A stretch of 10,050 bases of DNA from assembly GCA_026785985.1 (NCBI GenBank), contig JAJAYX010000609.1, positions 1 to 10,050 on the forward strand, in the 5' to 3' direction. Positions 1 through 7,132 of this stretch are shown piece by piece. This DNA comes from Rudanella sp. GTDB lineage: Bacteria; Bacteroidota; Bacteroidia; Cytophagales; Spirosomataceae. Each line of letters begins with the position of its first letter. Within the stretch, counting starts at the first letter, position 1. A model generated the notes under the pieces. That model was given only the letters and a program-made list of their open reading frames with translations. It was not told where the DNA came from and ran no database searches. A program made the translations under genes and the position numbers.

Positions 1-816
1 GCCGATCGCAAACCCGCCGAGGTTGATGGCGTTAATTGTCGCACGCGGCATGCGCGCCACGTCAGAATCCTTGTCGGCCCACGTGAGTAGCCGCAGCCAA
101 CCGACAGCCAGCAATACCACCGGCAACAGGGCCACCAGAAAACTGATGCCAACACCGGGCAAGTCGCTGGTTGGTACCTCTTTGATATTGAAAAGTTCGC
201 GGTCGATTTTGGGTTGAAACCGGCCCAGTGTCTTACCAAAAATAGGCCCGGCAATCACAATAGCCGGAATCGAGACCAGGATGCCGTAGAACAGAGTCAG
301 GCCGATTTTGGCATTCAGTTGCCCGGCAATGGCTGCCGGAGATGGGTGAGGAGGCAAATACCCGTGGGCAACCGACAGGGCCGACAACATCGGGATAGCT
401 ACCGTCAGGAGGGGTAAACGGGCCGAATAGGCAATGGTGAAAATGAGGGGAGCCACAATAATGAAACCGGCGTTGTAGAACAGCGGAATCCCAATGATAA
501 ACCCTGCCAGAGCCAGCCCCCAGCGAATGTGTTTAAGGCCAAACCAGCCAATGAGCACGTTCGTGATTTGTCGGGCGGCTCCGCTTTCGGCCACTAAGCG
601 ACCCAGCATGGCACCAAAGCCAATAATCAATACCAGATCGCCAAGGGTGCCGCCGATACCCGTTTGAATGGACTTACCAACGGCTGTCACGTCCATACCA
701 GCAGCTAACCCAATGCCGAGCGAGACAATAACGAACGAGATAAAGGTATCGAGTTTGACAAACGCAATCAGGAAAATGAGGGCAAGAATGCCGAGGAGGG
801 TAAGGATTAGGGGCAT
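1..816 (-). CDS. GntP-family gluconate-type permease, C-terminus outside the window
   Basis: This is an inner-membrane permease of the gluconate:H+ symporter (GntP) family, which takes up gluconate or related sugar acids such as idonate or D-serine. The first 272 residues are present and the frame is open to base 1; family members are about 440-450 residues long. It reads MPLILTLLGILALIFLIAFV and then alternates hydrophobic helices with short loops. Family marks are GRLVAESGAARQI at residues 72-84, a PLFYNAGFIIVAPLIF helix near 110-125 and the loop LPPHPSPAAIAG near 153-164. The ATG at 816-814 overlaps the end of the upstream mcrC frame by 10 nt, which points to translational coupling. It has no clear ribosome-binding site of its own, which is common in Bacteroidota. 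The substrate cannot be read from the sequence, and the downstream sugar-acid genes that might show it lie outside the window. The family call is firm; the exact transporter is not. Confidence 0.9.
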   Translation of the reverse strand, partial: MPLILTLLGILALIFLIAFVKLDTFISFVIVSLGIGLAAGMDVTAVGKSIQTGIGGTLGDLVLIIGFGAMLGRLVAESGAARQITNVLIGWFGLKHIRWGLALAGFIIGIPLFYNAGFIIVAPLIFTIAYSARLPLLTVAIPMLSALSVAHGYLPPHPSPAAIAGQLNAKIGLTLFYGILVSIPAIVIAGPIFGKTLGRFQPKIDRELFNIKEVPTSDLPGVGISFLVALLPVVLLAVGWLRLLTWADKDSDVARMPRATINAINLGGFAIG

Positions 817-2114
817 ATTCCAGAAACATATTTCCAAACGGTTTCTACTTCCTCCCGCAGCGGCTTTGTTAGGTCGAAGGGCAGCACGTGGAGCCGCATG
901 GTGGGGTCGTAGCCGAACACGTCTAAAGGTTGCCGGAAGATGGCGTTGGAAGGATAAACCAGGAACACATCGCCCGCGCCATATTTTTTGCCATAAGCAA
1001 AGAGTTGGTATAAATCCGCTGAGTCGATGCCGTATTGCCGTTGGGGGTTGATGCCGTCGATGGTTTTCCATTTGGTGTCGAATACCAGCGTCTGATTCGC
1101 TTGCCGCACCAGCACATCGGGGCGGAGCCGGAATTTGGGCAGCCCGCCATGTGTCTCCACCAAATGCGCCGACGACTCCTGGGTTGTCACCTCGCCTTCG
1201 GGCCAGAACGCCCGGAACCCGTGGGCCACATATTCCTCGAAAATTCGCTGCATCGGAAACAGCAACGACAGAGCCGACGTTGCGCCGGTGCGGGGGCCAA
1301 ACGCGCGCCCCGTGAGTAGCAACTCGGCCCAGCCCAGCGCCGGCGTGTAGCGGTTGAACAGGCGGTTCAGGGTTTGAATGGCACGGAGGTCGGCGAGGAG
1401 ATTTTCGGAGGGGGGAACGTCGTGCAGGATGGCTAGCAACTGGTAGAGCCGGGTTTCGAGTTGGAGGGTGCCAACGCGGGGCAGCACGTGCAACAGGGCC
1501 GATTTCAGCACGCGGTTGGGTGGCACGTCCATCGTCAGCGCATCATAGGCAACGGCTAATCGTTCGGCATGAACAAGGTTCTCGCGCAGGTGCCGGGCTG
1601 GTTGCAGTCGCCCCCGCACAAACGGCTGATTGCTTTCGATAGTTTGATAAGCCGTTTGCAGCCCCTGCCGGGCCACAATGGTAAGGGCATCTAAAAAAGC
1701 CAGCACAAACACGTTCCAGAGCGGCAATTGGGTGGCCACCAAATGAGCATCGGTGAGGGTTCGGAAAGGGCAATCGGGCAGGTGCCGGAGCATTCGGAGC
1801 AGAGCGGTTCGGGCAGGGCGGTGCATTTCCGGGTCAGTTGTTTGGGCCTCGAAAATTTTGGGCAGCACCTCCAGAACGGCCCCGCCGGGAAGCGAAATCA
1901 GGCCCGCATACGTCCCTATCCGAATGGTTTCCTGTCCCCGCTGATACCCATAACTCACAATGTTTTCGGCTTCGGGAAGGCCCGCTAATCCTCTTAGGTA
2001 GCTAAAACCCCGCTCGTCTACCAGAAGTGCATCGTCGGTAGTAACCTGGTTATTGATAGTTGCTGATGAGCGAATCAGGCCACTTTCAATAGCTGTGAGG
2101 TGGTTTTGGGGCAT
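807..2114 (-). CDS. mcrC: McrC-family restriction endonuclease subunit without an adjacent McrB
   Basis: This 435-residue protein belongs to the McrC family, the nuclease partner of the GTPase McrB in modification-dependent restriction. The N-terminal half carries the family signature AGLISLPGGAVLEVLPKIF (residues 70-88). A PMQRIFEEYVAHGF segment (287-300) precedes the PD-(D/E)XK nuclease core: RPDVLV with D333, then VFDTKWK with D346 and K348. It is followed by DLYQLFAYGKKY (367-378) and DVFLVYP (382-388), the usual McrC C-terminal strand-helix elements. The catalytic residues look intact and the length is normal for the family. Start ATG at 2114 follows an AT-rich leader without a clear Shine-Dalgarno. 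The next gene upstream is a LytTR regulator 138 bp away and the next downstream is a permease, so no McrB-type AAA+ GTPase or MoxR-like ATPase is adjacent. It may work with a partner encoded elsewhere, or have a different role. Confidence 0.88.
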   Translation of the reverse strand: MPQNHLTAIESGLIRSSATINNQVTTDDALLVDERGFSYLRGLAGLPEAENIVSYGYQRGQETIRIGTYAGLISLPGGAVLEVLPKIFEAQTTDPEMHRPARTALLRMLRHLPDCPFRTLTDAHLVATQLPLWNVFVLAFLDALTIVARQGLQTAYQTIESNQPFVRGRLQPARHLRENLVHAERLAVAYDALTMDVPPNRVLKSALLHVLPRVGTLQLETRLYQLLAILHDVPPSENLLADLRAIQTLNRLFNRYTPALGWAELLLTGRAFGPRTGATSALSLLFPMQRIFEEYVAHGFRAFWPEGEVTTQESSAHLVETHGGLPKFRLRPDVLVRQANQTLVFDTKWKTIDGINPQRQYGIDSADLYQLFAYGKKYGAGDVFLVYPSNAIFRQPLDVFGYDPTMRLHVLPFDLTKPLREEVETVWKYVSGICP

Positions 2115-2252
2115 TTTGTAAAAATAAGGGAAATACCATAGTCAAGATTAATGGAATAGCGAGAACCTGTGAAAAGCCTAGTTTTGGCGTATAATATTGC
2201 ACTTACCCGTCCTCCAAAGGGCCCTGAATACCAACCCGGTGCAGTATTTTAG

Positions 2253-2576
2253 CTAAACCCGCGCCAACCATGATTTCATCTCCCTCCTGACGGTGCTTTC
2301 GCGTCGACGGGCGGGTAAGATTTGGGTGCCATTGCTCAAGCAAATTCTGCTCCGATAACTCACCACGTGCTGCGGATTGACCAAATACGCCCGGTGAATC
2401 CGCACAAAGGGCTGGTCAGCAAAATAGGCATCAAACAGTTTCAGCGTGTAGGCCGACAGGATGCGTTTGCCGTTGGTGAGGTAAATCAGGGTGTAGTTCA
2501 GATTACCCCGCAAATACAAAATCTGCTCCACGGGGATGGACGTAATGTCGCGGAACAGGGGCGTAGATCGGTTCAT
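2253..2576 (-). CDS. Stand-alone LytTR DNA-binding domain protein
   Basis: This 107-residue protein consists of almost nothing but a LytTR DNA-binding domain, the output domain of AlgR/AgrA/LytR-type response regulators. It has no receiver domain and no membrane segment. Family marks are ILYLRGNLNYTLIYL near the N-terminus, FVRIHRAYLVNPQHV in the middle and LPARRRES near the C-terminus. I place the start at the ATG at 2576-2574 because it overlaps the TGA of the protease gene (ATGA), the classic coupled arrangement, and because the domain begins directly after it. A longer reading from 2609 would add 11 residues and overlap the protease further. The role is inferred to be cytoplasmic transcription control. 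Co-translation with the protease suggests that it regulates that operon or responds with it. LytTR-only proteins in Bacteroidota are common and mostly uncharacterised. Confidence 0.85.
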   Translation of the reverse strand: MNRSTPLFRDITSIPVEQILYLRGNLNYTLIYLTNGKRILSAYTLKLFDAYFADQPFVRIHRAYLVNPQHVVSYRSRICLSNGTQILPARRRESTVRREMKSWLARV

Positions 2577-5500
2577 AAGCCTAAGAGTAAACGCGAGGCC
2601 GTTCCCCAACTCAGTTTGCCACTCACCTCAAAGCCAACCTTCTGCGCACGGCTCACAAACCCCGCCGGAACCGTTACCGCGTGCCGAATCAGTACCGCAT
2701 CGGTTACCACTGGCAGCCGCCCGCAGCTCCACACCGTCGGGTCGTTCCAGGCTCCGGCTTTCACCGTTTGCATGGTCGTACAAGTCGTGCCTTGCAATAC
2801 CGTCACCACTGCCGAGCCGCCGACCTGCCCCGCTCCGCACGAGTTCGCCACTGCCAGATTGACTGATTGTGGGGTGAGCGTGTACGTTCCCGGAACCGTT
2901 AGCGCAAGGGTGAACGAAGCCGCCGAGGTCGCGAAATTACCAACCAACTGCCCGTTGGCCGTGAGCGAAAACGGCGGACTCCCCCCAATCAGCACCGAAA
3001 TGCTGGCGATCTGATTGGTGGTAATGGTCGAACTGCCGCTGAGCGTGGCAAGAGCCGCGTCGCAGGGCGTAACCGTGAACGAAGCGGCTCTGGTAGTTGA
3101 CCACGCCTGCCCGCCCCCCGCCTGCGCCCGAACCTTCAGGCTGTGAGCACCCACCGACAAACTGCTGGTGCCGGCGAGGGCCTGCCCCGTTGCCGTCGCG
3201 CTATTGGGAGAATCCAGACTGAACGGCTGCCCACTGCCCAAGCCGGGGTCGTTGTTATCGAAAAAGTATTCGATCCGGCTGATGCCCCGCGTATCTAAGT
3301 TGACCATAAACGGACGCATGTAGCTGATTGACCAGCGGTTGCCGGCATCTTTGGTACGGATAACAAGCGTGTGCGTTCCCGGCGTGAGGCTGCCCGTGTT
3401 GATCGACAGGTTGTAGGGCACACCCGGCGTGGGGCTACCCGGTAAGGCTACGCCCTGCCCTATGCCGGGGTCATCGTCCACGTAGTACTCGGCCTGCGAA
3501 ATTGCCGACCCGTTGCCCGTGCCTAACACCACAAAGGTCTGTATGGTAGTGGGCGACCAGTAGCCGTCGGCATCTTTAGCCCGCACCCCCAGCACCTGAA
3601 CGCCCATCCGGGTGATTGCCGAAATCGGCACCGCAATAGTCGGGTTGACATCAATCCGATTACTACCAACGGCTACGGAGGTCGCCTGCCCAACGCCGGG
3701 GTCATTGCCCACGAAATACTCTAAACTCGACAAGGCTGGCACCACAATCAGCGTGCGCGAGCCACTGACTGCCGTAGGACTGCATTGACCGCTCACGGCT
3801 ACCAATCGGTAGGTGGTGGTCTGCTGGGGCAACACCTCAATATCGTAGGACGATGTGGTGATACTGCTGGCAACCTGTTGCTGATTGTTAAACCCGGCGT
3901 AGGTCACAGACCAGGGGGCCGTACCGGTGAGTTGAACCCGGATAGATGTTTGCTGACCTCGTAGTTTTCGGTTATCGCTTGACTCAGCCAGTCGGGCGGT
4001 TGATCCATTGCCAATGTCAGATATTAAGAACACATAAGGAGTCCACGCACACCCATCTATATCCCCACGAGCATCAAAAATTCTTAAGATGTATGCATTT
4101 GCGACTAAGCCAGTCACCGTTGTCCCGTTCGTGATTATACCAATGCCAAAGTCAAATATAGTATACGGAGGTTGCCCACCGGATACGCTGATACTGGCCT
4201 GGCCCGTTGTACGACCACAGCCAATTTGAGTGAGCGAGCTGTTTACCGACAACGTTGGGCAGATGCCCAGCACCGTTACGCTGGCCGTGCCGCTCATGGG
4301 TGCCGTGCCGCAGGCATTGGTGACGCTACCTCCGAAGGTGGTCTGGGTAAAGGTGCCTGGCAACGCCTGAAACGGCGGACTGACAATGGTGAGGGGCGAA
4401 GCCGTTACGTTGGAGTAGGTAGTGCCGCCGACCTGCACAGTCCAGGGTGGGGTGCCGGTGAGGGCAACGGTATAGGTCGCACTTTGGCCGTTGCTGACGG
4501 TTTGCGAACCGCTGAAGATAGCGGTGGGAGCCGTGCAGGGATAGCTCAACACCCGGCTGTACGTCTTGCTGTTGGTAGCCCGAACGCGGTAGTAATAGGT
4601 TGTACCGGGTGGTGGCACGTCATTATCACCGAAAATAATCGTGGCGGTTAGCGATGTCGTGCCAAGAACCAGTGGGTTGGGAAAACTGGCATTAAAATCC
4701 GTCTCCAGAATATAACCCATTGCACCCGGCAAAGCAGATACTGTAATCCGGCGGTTGGTGCCATTCAGCGACAGCGACACCGTAGGCCCGACCGTTACGC
4801 CCTCAACGCCATTCTGCGGCTGGTACTGATTGGCGGGGTCTAACCGGGGCGCGAGAAACAAGGATATGCGTTCTTTCTGACGCGTAGAAAATAGAGGTCC
4901 ACAAGCCTCATCTCGCCAATAGCTCATAGTGTTGGCTACCGGCGGGTTAAAGAGTTGGTTATTGGCACAGTGTCTCAGTGTGCCGCTATACACGCAGGTT
5001 GTTGTATCGAATGGCAACGTAGTCGTGTACAATGGATACGGGTCAGCATCGGTATCGGCGATCAAATCACCCCGGTCGGTATCGCCTAAGCCGGGCCGCT
5101 CCCGATCCTGGCAATTGGCCGCATCAGACCCTTGGTGGGTGTGCAATAGCCCAAAATAATGGCCCATTTCGTGGGTAAGGGTACTGGGAAGCCCATTCCC
5201 GATCATAATATAATTGTTGTTTTTAGCCTGAACGTTCGGATTGGCAATGTCCGTTACCCGGTCAGATCCTCTGACCAGTTGGTCTAAATTGGGAAATGAT
5301 CCGTAGAATTCATTACAATCAACACTAAGACCAAAGGGACAAACCAAAAATCGATCAGCGAAATAGACATTAATCGCCGTAGCATCGAAATTAGTAGCCA
5401 TCAGATTCCTTTCGTCGTCTGGGTAGATCAGCGTTTGCGGAGAGATGGCCGTGAAGCTTCCCACTCCGCTGGTAACGATGAAAAACTGAATCTTTGTTTT

Positions 5501-5857
5501 TCCAAAATCCTGATTCAGCCGGTTGACCAAACCAACAATAGACGATGTGGTGTATCGTATACTCCCGCTTACGAGCCAGGGTTTAATACCCAGATACGTG
5601 ATGCCCGTAGCTGCAGTACGCGATTGTTTCTGGCGCGTTTCAGCCTGTTTGATGTACTTGGCGAAGATTTTGAGTTTCTCAATCGGAATATCAGGAGTTC
5701 CGCAAGGCAGAGGTTCAGTATTCTGCAACAGGCGTTCCTGCGGCAGGACAGTCTGCGCCAGAACCGGGCTGGCAAACCAGCCGCAAAGGGCCAGCAGCAA
5801 CAGCAGGAGCGCCTGCCGTAGCCACCGGCGAACGAAAATAGAGGTGTTGTAAAGCAT
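2573..5857 (-). CDS. Secreted pappalysin-type (M43) metalloprotease with SprB-like and DPG-repeat tail
   Basis: This is a 1094-residue exported zinc metalloprotease. Residues 1-35 form a signal peptide (RRWL, a run of leucines, then a cut near PVLAQ). The zinc site HEMGHYFGLLH (229-239) matches HEXXHXXGXXH and is followed by a Met-turn NTMSY with M311, typical of metzincins and closest to M43 pappalysin/cytophagalysin. The nearby cysteines (C249, C288, C297, C319) could form disulfides. The tail holds a fibronectin-III-like segment (about 355-438), an Ig-like segment (441-530), an SprB-like module (534-603, with SGGQPPYTIF), another Ig-like segment (620-705), three DPG modules (708-930), an Ig-like segment (932-1020) and a final cysteine-bearing WNDPTVWSCGR module (1025-1094). 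I see no typical type IX sorting domain at the C-terminus. It starts at the ATG at 5857, 88 nt after the beta-helix gene, and its stop overlaps the LytTR start. It probably degrades or binds extracellular protein; the substrate is unknown. Confidence 0.9.
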   Translation of the reverse strand: MLYNTSIFVRRWLRQALLLLLLALCGWFASPVLAQTVLPQERLLQNTEPLPCGTPDIPIEKLKIFAKYIKQAETRQKQSRTAATGITYLGIKPWLVSGSIRYTTSSIVGLVNRLNQDFGKTKIQFFIVTSGVGSFTAISPQTLIYPDDERNLMATNFDATAINVYFADRFLVCPFGLSVDCNEFYGSFPNLDQLVRGSDRVTDIANPNVQAKNNNYIMIGNGLPSTLTHEMGHYFGLLHTHQGSDAANCQDRERPGLGDTDRGDLIADTDADPYPLYTTTLPFDTTTCVYSGTLRHCANNQLFNPPVANTMSYWRDEACGPLFSTRQKERISLFLAPRLDPANQYQPQNGVEGVTVGPTVSLSLNGTNRRITVSALPGAMGYILETDFNASFPNPLVLGTTSLTATIIFGDNDVPPPGTTYYYRVRATNSKTYSRVLSYPCTAPTAIFSGSQTVSNGQSATYTVALTGTPPWTVQVGGTTYSNVTASPLTIVSPPFQALPGTFTQTTFGGSVTNACGTAPMSGTASVTVLGICPTLSVNSSLTQIGCGRTTGQASISVSGGQPPYTIFDFGIGIITNGTTVTGLVANAYILRIFDARGDIDGCAWTPYVFLISDIGNGSTARLAESSDNRKLRGQQTSIRVQLTGTAPWSVTYAGFNNQQQVASSITTSSYDIEVLPQQTTTYRLVAVSGQCSPTAVSGSRTLIVVPALSSLEYFVGNDPGVGQATSVAVGSNRIDVNPTIAVPISAITRMGVQVLGVRAKDADGYWSPTTIQTFVVLGTGNGSAISQAEYYVDDDPGIGQGVALPGSPTPGVPYNLSINTGSLTPGTHTLVIRTKDAGNRWSISYMRPFMVNLDTRGISRIEYFFDNNDPGLGSGQPFSLDSPNSATATGQALAGTSSLSVGAHSLKVRAQAGGGQAWSTTRAASFTVTPCDAALATLSGSSTITTNQIASISVLIGGSPPFSLTANGQLVGNFATSAASFTLALTVPGTYTLTPQSVNLAVANSCGAGQVGGSAVVTVLQGTTCTTMQTVKAGAWNDPTVWSCGRLPVVTDAVLIRHAVTVPAGFVSRAQKVGFEVSGKLSWGTASRLLLGL
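3068..3736 (-). repeat. Three tandem ~75-residue DPG modules inside the protease
   Basis: The three copies cover residues 708-776, 785-852 and 858-930 of the protease (DNA about 3736-3530, 3505-3302 and 3286-3068). Each opens with an aromatic strand followed by a DPG turn: YFVGNDPGVGQA, YYVDDDPGIGQG and YFFDNNDPGLGSG. Each closes with a G-x-H/Q-x-L-x-V/I-R strand and an aromatic W-S: LGVRAKDADGYWS, LVIRTKDAGNRWS and LKVRAQAGGGQAWS. The repeats are spaced 73-77 residues apart and have diverged in DNA sequence, so they are old duplications. Acidic DPG turns suggest calcium-stabilised beta-sandwich spacers, which is inference only. Confidence 0.8.
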
Positions 5858-5890
5858 GACGGGAAAGGTTAGTCCTGTTAGAAGGCGTTT

Positions 5891-5940
5891 AGCCCCTCTC
5901 CCAACAGGGAGGGCCGGGCCGACGCTTCGGTTGGGGTGGG
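5891..5940. repeat. GC-rich intergenic hairpin element between beta-helix and protease genes
   Basis: The 88-nt gap between the beta-helix stop and the protease start holds two adjacent inverted repeats. CTCCC at 5898-5902 pairs with GGGAG at 5907-5911 across AACA, with the arms extendable by a wobble pair and a further GC pair. CCGA at 5919-5922 pairs with TCGG at 5927-5930 across a 4-base loop. The block is rich in C-runs and G-runs and resembles the degenerate CCCC/GGGG intergenic elements dispersed in many bacterial genomes. No U-run follows it in the minus direction, so it is more likely a dispersed repeat or an mRNA-processing or stability element than an intrinsic terminator. Confidence 0.45.
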
Positions 5941-5945
5941 GTCTT

Positions 5946-7015
5946 TTAATTATTCGTCTGGGCCTTCACCGTTATGTTGAGCGTACCGCCCTGCGTCACC
6001 GTGTTCGGCACGGTCAGTTCTGTAATGGTCGGCACGAAGGGTATGCCAGCCAGCACGTAGGGGTCGTCGCCCCCGAAGGCACCCGCCTGCGTGCCGCCTT
6101 CGCCCGCCGTCAGCGCCACCGACCCGGCTTTGAGTTGCGACCGGGCATCTTCACCCATGGCTCCCGTTAGCGTAGGCCAGCCCACAAACAGATTATCGCG
6201 CTGAGTGCCACTCAAGAGCAGGTTACCGGTGATGCTTCCGCCGGATTGAAGGACATTTCCCGTGAAGACGGCCGGCACAAGCCCAGCGTCAAAGACAGGG
6301 CAGGAAGCATTATTAGTGTGGGCCATAATGTTGTTTTTGTACCGAACGGAGGATAGTAATTGACAACCACCACCACCGGGCGCCCCCAAATCTGTGAGGT
6401 ATCGCCCGGCATCTAAGCTATAGCCGAATGTGTTATTGACGTACTCGCCCGATACCCGCCCGCCGGAGCCAAAGCCACGCCGAACAATGTTGTTTCTGAA
6501 CGAGAAATTAGTGACGGTGTTCGTCCCGCCCCAGCCAGTTGCATCGGTTGCTGCTACAAGTTCATCATTTACGTGGTTCTGCTTCACGACTACATTACTG
6601 ATTGATGGGCCGCCCCAGTCTCGGATACCAATGCCAGTGTAACCAACCCAGATGGAGCCGTTCACCCGGTTGCTACGGTGACGGTCGAGGCTCCAACGCG
6701 GATGGTAGTGGCCACAAAGCCCGTGATGATGGAGCCTTCTGACCCGGTCGAAAACTGAACCGTTCCCAGCGTCGCTTCGCCCGGCAACACCGACGACCCG
6801 TTGCCGAAGTAGCCCATGCCAATCAAGGTTACTCTTTTGGTGAGCGTAATGTCGCCGTAGTTACCGGCATCGACGTAGATAACGTCACCGGCAGCGGCAG
6901 CGGTGAGGGCGTTGGGCAGGCTTTGGCCCGCCTGCACCCGGCGTGTGGTCTGGGCGTGGGTTGTCGAAACCAGCAGGCCTAACAGGGCAGTGAGTAACAG
7001 GACGCGGAGTTTCAT
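5946..7015 (-). pseudogene. Secreted right-handed parallel beta-helix protein, frameshifted
   Basis: Two overlapping frames (7015-6662 and 6665-5946) together make one pectate-lyase-like parallel beta-helix protein of about 355 residues. The first has a signal peptide (MKLRVLLLTALLGLLVSTTHAQ) and the opening coils: RRVQAGQSLPNALTAAAAGD, then IYVDAGNYGDITLTKRVTLI. It ends in STVTVATG-stop. The second frame has no ATG there, only a GTG at 6665, and continues the same fold at once (NGSIWVGYTGIGIRD, FRNNIVRRG, YVNNTFGY, YKNNIMAH). Restoring one base near 6675 gives STVTV-SNRVNGSIWVGY, an unbroken helix turn, so a one-base deletion is the simplest explanation. A sequencing error cannot be excluded. 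I see no slippery heptamer for programmed frameshifting. The second frame alone would lack a signal peptide. It heads the probable operon with the protease and LytTR genes. Its ligand or substrate is unknown, and no catalytic residues are obvious. Confidence 0.75.
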
Positions 7016-7047
7016 ACGAAGCGTTGGTTAATGGTTTATGTTCGTAG

Positions 7048-7055
7048 CAAAGGTG
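7048..7055 (-). promoter_or_regulatory. Candidate Bacteroidota -7 element for the beta-helix/protease operon
   Basis: Read on the minus strand, CACCTTTG matches the Bacteroidota -7 consensus TAnnTTTG at all but one fixed position. It lies about 33 nt before the ATG at 7015, a sensible leader length. No TTTG-type -33 box sits at the usual distance upstream, which would fit a promoter that needs an activator. Confidence 0.35.
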
Positions 7056-7078
7056 GCGGAGTTGTGGGCTGCTATCTA

Positions 7079-7094
7079 TACGCAGAATTCCGTA
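7079..7094. promoter_or_regulatory. 7-2-7 inverted heptamer pair, candidate NarL-type operator
   Basis: TACGCAG-AA-TTCCGTA is two heptamers facing each other across two bases. The right arm reads TACGGAA on the other strand. NarL-family regulators bind TACnnnT-like heptamers in this 7-2-7 layout. The centre lies about 40-45 bp upstream of the start expected from the -7 box at 7048-7055, where class II activators sit. It is next to the relic of a NarL-type response regulator. Only the outer TACG/CGTA arms are perfectly symmetrical, so chance is possible. Confidence 0.3.
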
Positions 7095-7132
7095 TTTTTT
7101 GGCTTCAGGCCACCCAAACATCCACTAAGTAG

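Noticed and set aside
2115..2210. TTGAC...TATTTTTA as the mcrC promoter
   Set aside because: The -7-like element would put the transcript start almost on the ATG, and several equally good matches occur by chance in this AT-rich gap.
807..2576. A complete McrBC-type defence locus
   Set aside because: Only the McrC half is present. The upstream LytTR protein has no nucleotide-binding motif and cannot act as McrB.
2322..3014. 230-codon plus-strand open frame opposite the LytTR gene and the protease end
   Set aside because: It lies wholly antisense to two well-supported genes, has no recognisable domain, and its composition is the mirror of the GC-rich protease codons.
6662..6680. Programmed -1 ribosomal frameshift in the beta-helix gene
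   Set aside because: No X-XXY-YYZ heptamer precedes the stop; the sequence around it is ACCGTAGCAACCGGGTGA. A simple deletion or sequence error explains it better.
7078..7095. Short hairpin ATACG/CGTAT followed by six T, as a terminator on the plus strand
   Set aside because: The stem is only five AT-rich pairs and no plus-strand gene upstream needs termination. The operator reading fits the position better.
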